From Gammaproteobacteria bacterium (GTDB lineage: Bacteria > Pseudomonadota > Gammaproteobacteria > Pseudomonadales > Pseudohongiellaceae): a stretch of DNA of 64,000 nt. A program made the translations under genes and the position numbers. Shown here one piece after another: positions 7,957 to 18,780 of this stretch. Numbering within the stretch: the stretch's first letter is position 1; the number at the start of each line of letters is the position of its first letter. The notes below the pieces were generated by a model that saw only the letters and a program-made list of their open reading frames with translations, searched no databases and was not told the DNA's origin. The stretch lies in assembly GCA_024639905.1 (NCBI GenBank), contig JAHEGE010000005.1:186001-250000 (forward strand), read 5' to 3'.

Positions 7957-9459
7957 ATGAAAACTGCCCTCAAGAACGCCAAGCTTGCAACCCTCGCGAC
8001 CGATTGCCTAGTCGTTGCCGTGGGCTCCAACAACCGCACCAGCTTAGAGGCGAGCGAGCTCGACACCGCGAGCAGCAAGCGCCTTACCACTCTGCTCGCT
8101 AATGGTGATTTCGAGGGCAAACTCGGCGCGACACTCATGCTCCAAGGTCTCGAAGGCGTCAAAGCCTCGCGGGTTTTACTCGTTGGCACAGGCGACGCCA
8201 AGACACTCGACGCGAAAGCGACAAAAACCTTATTGGGCGGCGCGGTAAAAGCGCTGCTTGCGAGCAAGGCGAAGGAGGCTCACTTCGCGCTAGCGAGCCT
8301 CAACTTGTCTGGCAGCGACCACTATTGGCTCGCCGAGCGCCTAACGCTGGAGCTCGAAGACGCAAGCTACACCTACACCACGACCAAGAGCGCGAAGGCT
8401 AAATCGAGAACGCTTAAGGCTGTTAGCTTGGCAGCACCGAAAGGCGTGTCACGTGCCCGCATCGACAAAGCCTTCGCCAACGGCACGGCAACCGGCCGCG
8501 GAATCAATGTCGCCAAGCAACTCGGCAACCTCCCCGGCAATTTCTGCACACCCACCTTCCTAGGCCAGCAAGCGCTAGAACTCGCTAAGGGCAAACGCAA
8601 CCTCAGCGTAAAAGTCTTGTCTGAGAAGCAGATGGAGCGCCTTGGCATGGGCTCGCTGTTGTCGGTCTCTGCTGGCTCGAAGCAAGAAGCGCAGCTGATT
8701 GTGATGGAATACAAGGGCGCGAAGGCGAGCGCAAAGGCGAAGAAAACTGCGCCTCACTGCCTTATAGGCAAGGGCATCACCTTCGACACCGGTGGCATAA
8801 GCCTCAAGCCCGGCGCGATGATGGATGAAATGAAGTTCGATATGTGCGGTGCGGCGAGCGTGATTGGAACGATGACTGCGATCGTCGAGATGCAGCTGCC
8901 ACTCGACATCGTGGCTATTGTCGCCGCCGCCGAAAACATGCCCAGCGGCAAGGCGACCAAGCCTGGCGACGTCGTCACCAGCATGTCGGGCCAGACCATC
9001 GAGATTCTCAACACCGACGCCGAAGGCCGCTTGGTGCTGTGCGACGCCCTCACCTACGCCGAGCGCTTCAAGCCTGCGAGCGTGATCGACGTCGCTACGC
9101 TGACCGGCGCAGCCGTTGCCACCTTTGGCTCCCACGTTAGCGCGATGCTGAGTAATGACGACAAGCTCGCGGCCGAGCTGCTGGACTGCGGCATAAAGAG
9201 CCTCGACCCTATCTGGCAACTGCCTTTGCACGACGAATACCAGAGCCTTCTCGACAGCAACTTTGCCGACATCGCCAATATAGGCGGACCACGCGCCGGC
9301 ACAATTACGGCGGCGTGCTTCCTGTCGCGTTTCGCGAAGAAATTTAAGTGGGCACACCTGGATATCGCCGGTACGGCGTGGAACGGCGGCACGGCGAAAG
9401 GCGCAACCGGCCGTCCCGTCTCACTTCTGCTCGAATACCTGCGTCGCCAGGCGGCGTAG
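7957..9459 (+). CDS. pepA: PepA, leucyl aminopeptidase (M17)
   Basis: A 500-residue cytosol aminopeptidase that removes N-terminal residues from peptides. In some bacteria it also binds DNA at Xer sites and at carAB. The M17 signature NTDAEGRL is at residues 352-359. Upstream is the metal/catalytic block GKGITFDTGGISLKPG, then MKFDMCGAA. The N-terminal macro-like domain (1-180) is unusually rich in Lys and Ala. The order pepA-holC-valS is that of Pseudomonas, and the holC start is 12 bases after the pepA stop. Confidence 0.95.
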   Translation: MKTALKNAKLATLATDCLVVAVGSNNRTSLEASELDTASSKRLTTLLANGDFEGKLGATLMLQGLEGVKASRVLLVGTGDAKTLDAKATKTLLGGAVKALLASKAKEAHFALASLNLSGSDHYWLAERLTLELEDASYTYTTTKSAKAKSRTLKAVSLAAPKGVSRARIDKAFANGTATGRGINVAKQLGNLPGNFCTPTFLGQQALELAKGKRNLSVKVLSEKQMERLGMGSLLSVSAGSKQEAQLIVMEYKGAKASAKAKKTAPHCLIGKGITFDTGGISLKPGAMMDEMKFDMCGAASVIGTMTAIVEMQLPLDIVAIVAAAENMPSGKATKPGDVVTSMSGQTIEILNTDAEGRLVLCDALTYAERFKPASVIDVATLTGAAVATFGSHVSAMLSNDDKLAAELLDCGIKSLDPIWQLPLHDEYQSLLDSNFADIANIGGPRAGTITAACFLSRFAKKFKWAHLDIAGTAWNGGTAKGATGRPVSLLLEYLRRQAA

Positions 9460-9470
9460 GCAACGAGCCG

Positions 9471-9896
9471 ATGGCGCAAATAAACTTCTACAACTTACGC
9501 CAAGAAAGCGAAGGGGATCGTGCGCTCTTCGCCTGCCGGCTTACGGAGAAGGCGCTGTCGCTGGGGCACCGCGTGTGTCTGTTCGCCGGTAGCGAGGCGC
9601 GAGCACGCGAGGTCGATTCTCTGCTGTGGTCATTCTCCCCAACCAGTTTTATCCCCCACGACATGCTCCTTGGCGACAGGCCCAGCGCCGAGCGCGTTTG
9701 CATAGCCGCCGAGACATTGCCCAAGGGCTGTGATGACGTGGTAATTAACCTCAGCAGCGATGCCCTGGCCGAGTTCGATCACATCGCACGCGTCAACGAG
9801 ATTATCATTCAAGAGCCATCGGCGCTTGAGCAGGCGCGCGCGCGTTTTCGGCACTATCAACAGGCGGGCACGCGCCCAGAGATGATCAAACTCTAA
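9471..9896 (+). CDS. holC: HolC, DNA polymerase III chi subunit
   Basis: A 141-residue chi subunit of the clamp-loader complex; it binds single-strand binding protein and links it to the holoenzyme through psi. The start is the ATG at 9471, giving MAQINFYNLRQ, which matches the family N terminus; a longer frame upstream would overlap pepA. Family traits are the FIPHDM block near residue 60, VVINLS near 95 and the ARFRHYQQAG ending. It sits between pepA and valS, as in other gammaproteobacteria. Confidence 0.92.
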   Translation: MAQINFYNLRQESEGDRALFACRLTEKALSLGHRVCLFAGSEARAREVDSLLWSFSPTSFIPHDMLLGDRPSAERVCIAAETLPKGCDDVVINLSSDALAEFDHIARVNEIIIQEPSALEQARARFRHYQQAGTRPEMIKL

Positions 9897-10029
9897 GCCC
9901 GCGCCTACGTTTGAGCCGTCTCATATGCTCGCCTACCGATGCTGCCTAGGCCTAGCTGGAAGCGCCCATTTCATGACGCCTTGCGGTATACTGCGCGCTT
10001 AAATTTTTGCTTAGCAGACGACGATTCCC

Positions 10030-12801
10030 ATGGATAAGACCTACCAACCCCAACAACTCGAAGCCAGCTGGTACAAGACCTGGGAGGAGCGCGGCTATTT
10101 CGCGCCCCAAGGCGACGGCGATCCCTACTGCATCGTCATCCCGCCGCCCAATGTCACCGGCCGTCTGCACATGGGGCACGGCTTTCAGCACGCCATCATG
10201 GACGCGCTCACGCGCTATCACCGCATGCTCGGCTGCTCCACACTGTGGCAGGTAGGCACCGATCACGCGGGCATCGCCACGCAGATGGTCGTAGAACGCC
10301 AGCTCAACGCTGCCGGCACTTCTCGGCAAGACATCGGCCGCGAAAAATTCGTTGAGAAGGTGTGGGATTGGAAACAAGAATCCGGCGACATCATCACTCA
10401 ACAGCTGCGCCGCCTCGGCTCGTCACTAGACTGGTCACGCGAGCGCTTCACTATGGATGAAGGCCTGTCGGAAGTTGTCGAGAAGGTCTTCATCGACCTC
10501 TACAACGAAGGGCTGATCTACCGCGGCAATCGGCTTGTTAACTGGGACCCCAAACTGCTCACCGCGATCTCCGATCTCGAGGTTGTGTCTGAGGAAGAAG
10601 ACGGTTCGATGTGGCATTTCCGCTACCCGATCGCAGACTCTGACGAGCACTTGGTGATTGCCACCACGCGCCCCGAGACGCTACTCGGCGACAGCGCCGT
10701 GGCTGTGCACCCCGACGACGCCCGCTACGCGCACCTGATCGGCAAGTTCGTCGACCTGCCGCTGTGCGATCGCCGCATCCCAATTATCGCCGACGACTAT
10801 GTCGACCCCGAGTTTGGCACCGGCTGCGTGAAGATCACCCCTGCGCACGACTTCAACGATAACGAAGTGGGCAAGCGGCACGACCTCGAGGTCATCAACA
10901 TCTTCACGAAGCAGGCGAGCATTAACGACGAGGCCCCCGAACCCTACCGCGGTCTCGACCGCTTCGACGCGCGTAAGCAGATCGTCGCCGACATCGAAGC
11001 GCTGGGCCTGCTCGAGAAGATAGAACCGCACAAACTCAAAGTGCCCCGCGGCGATCGCAGCGGCGTAGTTATCGAGCCCTACCTCACTCATCAGTGGTAT
11101 GTGGCGGTGCAGTCCCTCGCGGATCCTGCCATCAAGGCGGTGGAGGACGGCGACATCGAGTTCGTGCCCAAGAACTGGGAGAACACCTATTTCGCGTGGA
11201 TGCGCAACATTCAAGATTGGTGTATCAGCCGCCAGCTGTGGTGGGGCCACCGCATACCGGCGTGGTATGACGAAGACGACAAGGTGTATGTGGGCGAGGA
11301 CGAGGCGAGCGTGCGCGCCAAACACGGCCTAGGTGACGACGTCGTGCTGCGCCAAGACGAAGACGTTCTAGACACCTGGTTCTCCTCGGCGCTGTGGACT
11401 TTCTCCACACTGGGCTGGCCGAATGAGCGCGAGTTTTTCGATAAATTCCACCCCACCGACGTGCTAGTCACCGGCTTCGACATCATCTTCTTCTGGGTTG
11501 CCCGAATGATCATGATGACGCTGAAGTTCACCGGCCAAATTCCCTTCAAGAAGGTGTACATTACAGGTCTCGTGCGCGACGAAAACGGCCAGAAGATGTC
11601 GAAGTCGAAGGGCAACATCCTCGACCCCATCGACCTAATAGACGGCATCAGCCTCGACGAACTGCTCGAAAAACGCACCGCCGACATGATGCAGCCGCAG
11701 CTTAAGGCGAAGATCGAGAAAGCGACCAAAACCTCGTTCCCCGACGGCATTGCCGCCTACGGCACCGACGCGCTTCGCTTTACTTTCTACTCACTCGCCT
11801 CGACCGGGCGCGACATCAAGTTCGACCTCGGCCGCACCGAGGGCTACCGCAACTTCTGTAATAAAATATGGAACGCGGCACGCTATGTGATGATGAATAT
11901 GGAAGGCCAGCAGGTGAGCGACTTAGCGACCCACGCGCCGCACTTCTCTCCCGCCGACCGCTGGATCATCAGCCGCTTCGAGAGCACCGCGCAACAGATC
12001 GCCGAGTGTATGGACACCTACCGCTTCGATATCGCCGCCCAGACCCTGCAGGAATTCGTGTGGAACGAGTACTGCGACTGGTATGTCGAACTCTCCAAGC
12101 CCGTGCTGTGGGACGACGAGGCTAGCCCGGAGGCTTCTAACGCCGCGCGCTTCGTGCTGCTGAGCATCCTTGAGAAGAGCCTGCGTCTCATGCACCCGTT
12201 CATGCCCTATATCACCGAGGAAGTGTGGCAGCGCATCGCGCCCCTGCTGCACATTGAAGGCGATAGCATCATGCTGCAGCCCTACCCTACGCCAGACGTG
12301 AGCAATCAGGATGCCGAGGCGGAAGCGAGCATCGAATGGGTAAAAGGCGTCATCGTCGGCGTGCGTAACATCCGCGGCGAGATGAACATCTCCCCCGCCA
12401 AAACCATCCGCGTGTTCCTGCGCAGCGAATCCACTGAGGATCAAGCGCGCCTCAACGAGTCACGCGTATTCCTGCAAAAGCTCGCCAAGCTCGAGAGCAT
12501 CGAGTGGCTAGCCCCCGGCGCCGAAGCACCCGCGGCGGCGACCCAGCTGCACGGCGCGCTGGAGATCCTCGTGCCGATGGCGGGGCTAATCGATGTCGCC
12601 GCCGAACAGGCGCGCCTCGATAAAGAGATCGCGAAACTCGAAGGCGGCATCAAGGCCGTGGGCGGCAAACTAGGCAACGCCAAATTCGTCGACAACGCCC
12701 CCGAGGCGGTGGTTGCGAAAGAGCGAGAGAAACTGGCTGAGATGGAGACTTCGGTTGCGGCCTACAAGGCGCAGCGTGAGGAGTTGGCGGGGCTGGTGTA
12801 A
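10030..12801 (+). CDS. valS: ValS, valyl-tRNA synthetase
   Basis: A 923-residue class Ia synthetase charging tRNA-Val. The HIGH-type motif is [14 protein letters not shown] near residue 40. The editing (CP1) domain occupies about 195-340, with [11 protein letters not shown]. The KMSKS loop is at residues 522-526. The anticodon-binding region runs to about 800, followed by the C-terminal coiled-coil arm (about 860-920, [18 protein letters not shown]). A TATACT box at 9987-9992 may be its -10. Length and motifs are complete. Confidence 0.97.
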   Translation: MDKTYQPQQLEASWYKTWEERGYFAPQGDGDPYCIVIPPPNVTGRLHMGHGFQHAIMDALTRYHRMLGCSTLWQVGTDHAGIATQMVVERQLNAAGTSRQDIGREKFVEKVWDWKQESGDIITQQLRRLGSSLDWSRERFTMDEGLSEVVEKVFIDLYNEGLIYRGNRLVNWDPKLLTAISDLEVVSEEEDGSMWHFRYPIADSDEHLVIATTRPETLLGDSAVAVHPDDARYAHLIGKFVDLPLCDRRIPIIADDYVDPEFGTGCVKITPAHDFNDNEVGKRHDLEVINIFTKQASINDEAPEPYRGLDRFDARKQIVADIEALGLLEKIEPHKLKVPRGDRSGVVIEPYLTHQWYVAVQSLADPAIKAVEDGDIEFVPKNWENTYFAWMRNIQDWCISRQLWWGHRIPAWYDEDDKVYVGEDEASVRAKHGLGDDVVLRQDEDVLDTWFSSALWTFSTLGWPNEREFFDKFHPTDVLVTGFDIIFFWVARMIMMTLKFTGQIPFKKVYITGLVRDENGQKMSKSKGNILDPIDLIDGISLDELLEKRTADMMQPQLKAKIEKATKTSFPDGIAAYGTDALRFTFYSLASTGRDIKFDLGRTEGYRNFCNKIWNAARYVMMNMEGQQVSDLATHAPHFSPADRWIISRFESTAQQIAECMDTYRFDIAAQTLQEFVWNEYCDWYVELSKPVLWDDEASPEASNAARFVLLSILEKSLRLMHPFMPYITEEVWQRIAPLLHIEGDSIMLQPYPTPDVSNQDAEAEASIEWVKGVIVGVRNIRGEMNISPAKTIRVFLRSESTEDQARLNESRVFLQKLAKLESIEWLAPGAEAPAAATQLHGALEILVPMAGLIDVAAEQARLDKEIAKLEGGIKAVGGKLGNAKFVDNAPEAVVAKEREKLAEMETSVAAYKAQREELAGLV

Positions 12802-12848
12802 AGGGGGCAGCCCCCTTTCCTCACACCCCTTTCCCCTCTTGGGAAAGG
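12800..12848. terminator. Two tandem stem-loops between valS and ispH
   Basis: AAAGGGGG/CCCCCTTT (12800-12807 with 12811-12818) starts inside the valS stop codon. CCTTTCCC/GGGAAAGG (12828-12835 with 12841-12848) abuts the ispH stop. Neither has a long T-run, so termination strength is uncertain, but each hairpin is correctly placed at a 3' end of the convergent genes. Confidence 0.5.
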
Positions 12849-12852
12849 CTTG

Positions 12853-13833
12853 CTACCCGTCGGCCCGCAGATCCCGGGGCATGCTGAAGACGATATTCTC
12901 CTCCACGCCGTCGAGTTCTAACGGGCGGGCACCGGACTGTGCTTCTAGCCAAGCAACCACCTGCTTGACCAGCACCTCGGGGGCAGACGCGCCGGCGGTG
13001 ACGCCGAAGCGCGACTTGCCTACCAGCCACGCAGGGTCGATGTTATCCACGCTGTCGATTAGATAGGAATCGCAGCCCAGTCGTTCGGCAAGCTCCTTGA
13101 GGCGATTGGAGTTAGAGCTGTTAGGCGAGCCCACAACGAGCAGCAAATCGCATTCCAGCGCGAGTTGTTTGACCGCGTCTTGGCGGTTCTGAGTGGCGTA
13201 GCAGATGTCTTTCTTGCGCGGGCCTTCGATAGAGGGAAAGCGCGCACGCAGCGCGTCGATGACCAGCGAGGTGTCGTCCATCGACAGAGTCGTCTGGGTA
13301 ACGTAGCTCAAGTTTTCGGGGTTCATCACCTCAAGAGTCGCGACATCTTCGACTGACTCCACGAGATAAATACTGCCGCCATCGCGGGCCTCGTACTGGC
13401 CCATTGTGCCTTCAACCTCGGGATGATTCTGATGGCCGATAAGGATGGTCTCACGTCCCGCTTGGCTAAATTTCGCCACTTCGAGATGCACCTTCGTCAC
13501 CAGCGGACAGGTAGCATCGAACACCTTAAAGCCCTTCTCCGCCGCCTCGGCCTGCACGGCTTGAGAGACGCCGTGGGCGCTGAACACCACAATGGACTGC
13601 CTACCGCTGGCATCCGTTTGCGGAATATCGGCGAGCTCGTCGACAAAGATCGCGCCGCGCTCACGCAGCGTCTCGACGACGAATTTATTGTGGACGACCT
13701 CGTGACGTACGTAGATCGGCGCGCCAAAAATATCTAGCGCGCGGTTGACGATATCGATGGCTCTGTCGACGCCTGCGCAAAAGCCACGCGGATTGGCGAG
13801 ACGAATAGTGGCGTTTGAGGCTGTTGTTTCCAT
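12853..13833 (-). CDS. ispH: IspH, 4-hydroxy-3-methylbut-2-enyl diphosphate reductase
   Basis: The last enzyme of the MEP isoprenoid pathway, using a 4Fe-4S cluster to produce isopentenyl and dimethylallyl diphosphate. The protein has 326 residues. The three cluster cysteines are recognisable in [13 protein letters not shown] (Cys19), [12 protein letters not shown] and CYATQNRQ. Substrate histidines lie in [12 protein letters not shown] and [10 protein letters not shown]. It is the last gene of the leftward ribF-ileS-fkpB-ispH block, 32 bp after fkpB. Confidence 0.96.
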   Translation of the reverse strand: METTASNATIRLANPRGFCAGVDRAIDIVNRALDIFGAPIYVRHEVVHNKFVVETLRERGAIFVDELADIPQTDASGRQSIVVFSAHGVSQAVQAEAAEKGFKVFDATCPLVTKVHLEVAKFSQAGRETILIGHQNHPEVEGTMGQYEARDGGSIYLVESVEDVATLEVMNPENLSYVTQTTLSMDDTSLVIDALRARFPSIEGPRKKDICYATQNRQDAVKQLALECDLLLVVGSPNSSNSNRLKELAERLGCDSYLIDSVDNIDPAWLVGKSRFGVTAGASAPEVLVKQVVAWLEAQSGARPLELDGVEENIVFSMPRDLRADG

Positions 13834-13865
13834 CGTCGTCTTCCTCTAGTGCGAGAGTTGATCGC

Positions 13866-14348
13866 TTAAGAAATGGTTATCGCCGAGGTGCCTGGCGGAA
13901 TCACAGAAAGAATCTTAGCGCGAAATGCGATCGTTTTTCCCGCCAATGGATGATTAAAATCGACGGTAATAGTGCTCTTCGTGAGCTTCGTCACCACGCC
14001 CGGCAAATCGCCGCCACCGGGGTCTTGAAAAGACACAATGGTGCCCGCCTCGGCTGGATTCATGGGGTCTTCGATAAGAGACTTGAACTTGGCCGCGGGA
14101 AAATTGTGAACATTGCGCGGATTGATTTCGCCGAAAGCCTGCTCTGGTGCGAGTACCACGTCACATTCCTCACCGGAGGCCAACCCCATAAGCTGTTCCT
14201 CGAAGCCCGGCAAGAGGCTCCCATCGCCGACAATGAACGTCGCCGGTTTACCGGCAAAGTTCGAGTCGACGAGATCGCCCGTGGCGAGCGCGAGGGAGAA
14301 ATGCAGAGTGACCCGCGAGCCCTCGACGATTGTCACGCTAGCGTTCAT
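13866..14348 (-). CDS. fkpB: FkpB/SlpA-type FKBP peptidyl-prolyl isomerase
   Basis: A 160-residue FKBP-type prolyl isomerase with the inserted chaperone (IF) flap of the SlyD/FkpB class. It has VTLHFSLALATGDLVDSNF at the N terminus, GDGSLLPGFEEQLMGL before the flap, and VDFNHPLAGKTIAFRAKI at the end, which is the family signature. AGGAG precedes the ATG at a good distance. It starts only 9 bp after ileS stops; in most gammaproteobacteria lspA lies between these two genes. Confidence 0.94.
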   Translation of the reverse strand: MNASVTIVEGSRVTLHFSLALATGDLVDSNFAGKPATFIVGDGSLLPGFEEQLMGLASGEECDVVLAPEQAFGEINPRNVHNFPAAKFKSLIEDPMNPAEAGTIVSFQDPGGGDLPGVVTKLTKSTITVDFNHPLAGKTIAFRAKILSVIPPGTSAITIS

Positions 14349-14357
14349 TCACCACTC

Positions 14358-17207
14358 CTAAGCGAAGCGGCGCGCTTCACCGGCGCCGCTGATATTGTCG
14401 ACACAGCGGCCACAGACAGTGGGATAGGCCGAATCTAAGCCCACGTCGTCGGTGTGATGCCAGCAGCGCTCGCACTTGTCCGCCTCAGAGGCACGTACCG
14501 TGAGCTTAAGCCCATCCAGTTCCGTCGTGGCCGCATCGGCTGGCGCTGCGTCGAGGGCGTGCAAGCTTGCCCGCGAAGTGATGAGCGCGAACCGCAGCTC
14601 ACTGCCCAACGTCTCGAGTTTTGCGATGAGGCTTGCGTCGCAGTACAGATCTATCTCGGCGCTAAGGTTGGCGTTCACGACCTTGGCCGCGCGCTGCACT
14701 TCCAGCTCTTTATTCACCGCCGCTTTAACTTCCATCAGCGTGCGCCAAAACGCATCGTCTTGGCTCGTCGACTCTGCGAAGCGCTCGGCACCCTCGCCGA
14801 AGTTGGAGAGAAACACCGAAAGCGGGCGCTCGCCCGGGATAGCCATCCAAATTTCATCAGCGGTGAAGCTCAGAATCGGCGCGATCATGCGGCTCAGCAT
14901 TTCCAGCACGTGGTACATAGCTGTTTGCGTAGAGCGCCGCGCGAGGCCATCAGCCTTGCAGGTGTACTGCCTGTCTTTAATGACGTCTAGATAGAAACCA
15001 CCCAGCTCGATCACACAGAAGTTGTGCACGCGCTGATAAATATTATGGAAGTTATAGTTGCTGTAGTGCTCTACCACCTCGTCTTCTAATAGCTGGCACT
15101 GGCGCACAATCCAGTGGTCGAGACCAACCAGATCTGCCTCGGCCACACTGTCGCGTGCGGGGTCGAAGCCGTTGAGATTCGACAGCATGAACCGGGCCGT
15201 GTTACGGATACGGCGGTAGGAGTCGCCGACGCGCTTGAAGATTTCATCACTCACCGTCATCTCACCGCGGTAATCGGTCGCGGCAACCCACAGGCGCAGA
15301 ATATCGGCGCCTTGGTCTTTAAAGATTTTCTGCGGCGCAACCGTGTTGCCCAAAGACTTGGACATCTTCTTACCGTCGGCATCGACGAAGAAGCCGTGGG
15401 TTAGCGACTGCTTGTACGGCGCCGTGCCATTCATCGCAACCGCCGTCTTTAGCGACGACTGGAACCAGCCGCGGTGCTGGTCCGAGCCTTCTAGATACAG
15501 GTCGGCCGGGTATTGCAGCTCGCTGCGCTGCTCCATCACCGAAAAATGCGAGACACCTGAATCGAACCACACGTCGAGAGTGTCTGTGACTTTCTCGTAG
15601 GCGTCGGCTTCCGCACCGAGCAGCTCGGCGGCGTCGAGTTCGAACCATGCCTCAATGCCCTGCTTCTCGATCCGCAGCGCCACTTCTTCAATGAGACGCG
15701 AAGTCTCAGGATGCAGCGCCTGAGTTTCTTTATTGACGAACAGCGTGATCGGCACACCCCACGTACGCTGGCGCGAGATACACCAGTCTGGGCTGCCCTT
15801 GAGCATCAGCTCGATGCGCGCCTTGCCCCATTCGGGAATCCATTTTACGCCGGCGGCTGCGGCGAGACTGTTCTCGAGCAGCCCTTCCTCACTCATGCTG
15901 ATAAACCACTGCGGTGTCGCGCGGTAGATCAGCGGCGTCTTTGTTCGCCAGCAGTGTGCGTAGCTGTGATTGATTGTCTCGCGGCGCACCAGCGCCCTCG
16001 CCTCTTCCAGCTTGGCAATAATCGCCTCGTCGACTTTATAGACGTGCTGGCCTGCAAACTCGCCCGCGCCCGACGTATAGACGCCGTTCTCGTCGACCAG
16101 ATTGAGGGTACCAATGCCATTGGCACGCCCGACGTTGAAATCGTCGACGCCATGATCGGGCGCAGTGTGAACCGCGCCAGTGCCGGCGTCGGTGGTGACG
16201 TGGTCGCCTAAGATAATCGGCACTTGCCTATCGACGAAGGGGTGCTTAAGCGCCTGCTGGTCGAGATTCTCGCCTAGCGTGCTGCCGAGCTCCGCGAAGT
16301 CTTCGCAACCGTAGCGTGCCATGATGCCTGCAACCATGTCTTTCGCGAGCACAACGAGCTCACTGCCCTGCCCGAGATCGGAGCGCACGAGCGCGTACTC
16401 CAACTCGGCGTTGAGGCTCACCGCCTGGTTCGCCGGCAGCGTCCATGGGGTGGTCGTCCAGATCACAACGCTCAACTCGCCCTCGGCGTCTGCTGCGCCG
16501 AAGGCGCTAAGCATCGCAGCGCGGTCAACAACGGGGAAGCGCACATCAATAGCAAACGACTGCTTGTCTTGATACTCCACCTCGGCCTCGGCGAGCGCTG
16601 AGGCGCCGACCACGCTCCAATAGACAGGCTTATAACCTTTAACGAGGTGGCCGTTGTCGGCGATCTTGCCCAGCGCGCGCACGATATTCGCCTCGGTGGC
16701 AAAGTTCATCGTGAGATAGGGGTTTTCCCAATCGCCAAAGACGCCGAGACGGATGAAGTCACGCTTTTGAATTTCAACCTGCTTGGTCGCGTAGTCGCGG
16801 CAGGCCTTACGGAACTCGGCATGGGAGATCTTAACGCCGGCCTTGCCCTTCTTCTTCTCGACATTGTGCTCGATCGGCAGGCCGTGGCAGTCCCAGCCCG
16901 GGATATAAGGCGCGTCGAATCCACTCATCGACTTGGCCTTAACAACGAAGTCTTTTAGCGACTTGTTGATCGCATGGCCAAGGTGCAACTCGCCGTTGGC
17001 GTAAGGAGGGCCATCGTGCAGGATAAACTTGGTCTTGCCGTGATTCTTGTCGGCGATGCGCTGGTAAATATCCAACTTCTGCCAACGCGCGAGCATGTCT
17101 GGTTCGCGCTGGGCGAGGCTCGCCTTCATGGGGAATTCGGTGAAAGGCAGATTCAGGGTGTCTTTTAGGTTCACCGTGTTGTCGCTTGTCGGGCTGTCAT
17201 TACTCAT
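14358..17207 (-). CDS. ileS: IleS, isoleucyl-tRNA synthetase
   Basis: A class Ia synthetase of about 949 residues charging tRNA-Ile. I place the start at the ATG at 17207, giving MSNDSPTS followed by [19 protein letters not shown], the usual IleS beginning. The open frame continues 37 codons further upstream from a TTG, without family similarity. The HIGH motif is in [12 protein letters not shown], the editing domain contains [13 protein letters not shown], and the KMSKS loop is KKMSKSLGN. The C-terminal zinc knuckle has CERCWHH and CGRC. Length is close to E. coli IleS (938). It follows ribF in the same direction. Confidence 0.96.
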   Translation of the reverse strand: MSNDSPTSDNTVNLKDTLNLPFTEFPMKASLAQREPDMLARWQKLDIYQRIADKNHGKTKFILHDGPPYANGELHLGHAINKSLKDFVVKAKSMSGFDAPYIPGWDCHGLPIEHNVEKKKGKAGVKISHAEFRKACRDYATKQVEIQKRDFIRLGVFGDWENPYLTMNFATEANIVRALGKIADNGHLVKGYKPVYWSVVGASALAEAEVEYQDKQSFAIDVRFPVVDRAAMLSAFGAADAEGELSVVIWTTTPWTLPANQAVSLNAELEYALVRSDLGQGSELVVLAKDMVAGIMARYGCEDFAELGSTLGENLDQQALKHPFVDRQVPIILGDHVTTDAGTGAVHTAPDHGVDDFNVGRANGIGTLNLVDENGVYTSGAGEFAGQHVYKVDEAIIAKLEEARALVRRETINHSYAHCWRTKTPLIYRATPQWFISMSEEGLLENSLAAAAGVKWIPEWGKARIELMLKGSPDWCISRQRTWGVPITLFVNKETQALHPETSRLIEEVALRIEKQGIEAWFELDAAELLGAEADAYEKVTDTLDVWFDSGVSHFSVMEQRSELQYPADLYLEGSDQHRGWFQSSLKTAVAMNGTAPYKQSLTHGFFVDADGKKMSKSLGNTVAPQKIFKDQGADILRLWVAATDYRGEMTVSDEIFKRVGDSYRRIRNTARFMLSNLNGFDPARDSVAEADLVGLDHWIVRQCQLLEDEVVEHYSNYNFHNIYQRVHNFCVIELGGFYLDVIKDRQYTCKADGLARRSTQTAMYHVLEMLSRMIAPILSFTADEIWMAIPGERPLSVFLSNFGEGAERFAESTSQDDAFWRTLMEVKAAVNKELEVQRAAKVVNANLSAEIDLYCDASLIAKLETLGSELRFALITSRASLHALDAAPADAATTELDGLKLTVRASEADKCERCWHHTDDVGLDSAYPTVCGRCVDNISGAGEARRFA

Positions 17208-17344
17208 AATTTTTGCTTCTGCTTGGGCAGCGGCGTGGACCCGCTGCGCATTGTCTTTTTGTCCGGGCTCTTTGTTTGAGCACTGTGTTTGAGCTCTGTG
17301 ATTTGGCTCTGTGTTCAAGCTTTGTCAGTCAGGCGTGGCCGGCG

Positions 17345-18313
17345 TTAGGCGCGGCCGTGGCTAATGATGAGTTCGCGCACGCGCGCGATATCCTCCCCTA
17401 GCTGTCGCTTAAGCGCGTCTAGCGAATCGAACTTCATTTCATCGCGCACCTTCTCACGGAAAATCACCTCGAGCGTCTTGCCGTAAAGATCGCCCTCATA
17501 GTCGAGCAAATGCGCCTCGAGCAGGGCTCCGCCTTCGGCCTGGACAGTCGGCCTAAAGCCAATGTTGACTGCCGCAGGCAGCAACTCTCCATCGACCTTT
17601 GCGTGGCACGCAAACACCCCGAGTAGCGGCATACACACCCGCTTAGGGTCTATATTACAGGTAGGAAATCCTATCTGGCTGCCGATCTGTTGGCCCTTGA
17701 TCACCTCGCCGGCGATCGAAAAGGGTCTTCCGAGAAGCTGCTCGACGAGGGCGAAATTACCGGCCGCTAGGCAGTCGCGCACGTAAGTGCTACTAATACG
17801 CTCGCCATTGTGCTCGTAGGTCGCTGATTCAACGACCTCGAAGCCGAGAGCGTCACCCATCCGCTGGAGCAGTCCGAAGTCCCCTTCGCGGCGATGCCCA
17901 AAGCGGAAATCATCGCCAATGATAAACGCAGCAATGCCAAGCGCATCGACCAAGATATCGCGGATGTAGGCTTCGGGACTCAGCTCGCTCAACTCCTGAT
18001 CGAAGCGCAGCACTAGCGCATAGTCGATGCCGAAACTCTCGATCAGAGCGAGCTTATCCTCGATGAGGGATAAGCGTGCCGGACAGGACTTCGGGTCGGC
18101 GGCAAAAAATTCTTCAGGGTGGGGCTCGATGATGATCGCCATAGCCGGCAATCCGTAGGCCTCAGCCTGAGCCTTTAACTGGTCTAGGATCAGCTGGTGC
18201 CCGAGATGCACGCCATCGAACTTTCCAATAGTCGCCACGCAGCCGCGGGAATCCGTGAAGGAATCCTCCGCTCGGTGCTGAGAGAACGAATTGGGGTCAT
18301 CGATGACGATCAT
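17345..18313 (-). CDS. ribF: RibF, bifunctional riboflavin kinase/FAD synthetase
   Basis: A 322-residue enzyme making FMN and FAD from riboflavin. The N-terminal adenylyltransferase domain (about 20-185) has GKFDGVHLGHQ, the HxGH nucleotide-binding motif. The C-terminal kinase domain (about 195-315) carries GRPFSIAGEVIKGQQIGSQ and IGFPTCNI, where the T is the metal-binding residue of the family. It lies upstream of ileS, as usual in gammaproteobacteria, with 137 bp to the preferred ileS start. It is probably the first gene of the leftward operon. Confidence 0.95.
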   Translation of the reverse strand: MIVIDDPNSFSQHRAEDSFTDSRGCVATIGKFDGVHLGHQLILDQLKAQAEAYGLPAMAIIIEPHPEEFFAADPKSCPARLSLIEDKLALIESFGIDYALVLRFDQELSELSPEAYIRDILVDALGIAAFIIGDDFRFGHRREGDFGLLQRMGDALGFEVVESATYEHNGERISSTYVRDCLAAGNFALVEQLLGRPFSIAGEVIKGQQIGSQIGFPTCNIDPKRVCMPLLGVFACHAKVDGELLPAAVNIGFRPTVQAEGGALLEAHLLDYEGDLYGKTLEVIFREKVRDEMKFDSLDALKRQLGEDIARVRELIISHGRA

Positions 18314-18371
18314 GGCGCGCTGTGCTGTGTAGGCTCGATACTAATTAGATAAGCGCGCGAGTATACCTGTT

Positions 18372-18581
18372 TTAACGCAATCGCGCCCTGCCCTTAGCGA
18401 ACAGGACTCGCGAGAAGACCAAAAAAGCGATGATTAGTACGCCCTGCCCCACCATGGTATTTACCACCGAGATGGTTTCGGGCCTCGAGAACAGAGAGTA
18501 GAGGTTGTGGCCTGTTGCCGCGGCAGCGAGAAGAAGCAGTAGCGACAAGAGAAGCTGAGTAAGGGCGATGAACTTTTGCAT
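18372..18581 (-). CDS. Small two-helix membrane protein, unknown
   Basis: A 69-residue protein from the ATG at 18581; a TTG six codons upstream is an alternative. It is almost entirely two hydrophobic helices (about 4-24 and 41-58) with a short loop and a basic tail, KGRARLR. The ribosome site is weak. It sits 58 bp upstream of ribF in the same direction, where murJ or rpsT are often found in relatives, but it resembles neither. No function can be assigned. It could be spurious, though the two-helix pattern argues for a real gene. Confidence 0.45.
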   Translation of the reverse strand: MQKFIALTQLLLSLLLLLAAAATGHNLYSLFSRPETISVVNTMVGQGVLIIAFLVFSRVLFAKGRARLR

Positions 18582-18780
18582 AAGGCTTTCGGCTCGCAAG
18601 ACGACAGAAACGCGGAGATTATAGCGCTGCAGCGGCGGTTCGTCTCGCCAATTCGGGTTCTTAAAGCGCGGGAGCTGTCAGCAGAATACGGATCGCTACT
18701 GTATTAGACCAACCCCACGCAGCCTTGGCGACTTCGAAGCCGCGCTGCTATGCTCCCCCCTCTCCCTCAAGGGCCGCGCC

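Noticed and set aside
8183..8199. GG-N10-GC match to a sigma-54 promoter
   Set aside because: It lies inside pepA and the rest of the consensus is poor.
8575..9357. Leftward open frame of 260 codons opposite pepA
   Set aside because: Antisense to the M17 catalytic region, with no recognisable domain or ribosome site; explained by the GC-biased codon use of pepA.
10681..11325. Leftward open frame of 214 codons opposite valS
   Set aside because: Antisense shadow of the valS editing domain; no independent support.
17208..17318. 37-codon N-terminal extension of IleS from a TTG
   Set aside because: The extension is unlike any IleS N terminus, while the internal ATG at 17207 leads straight into the conserved start.
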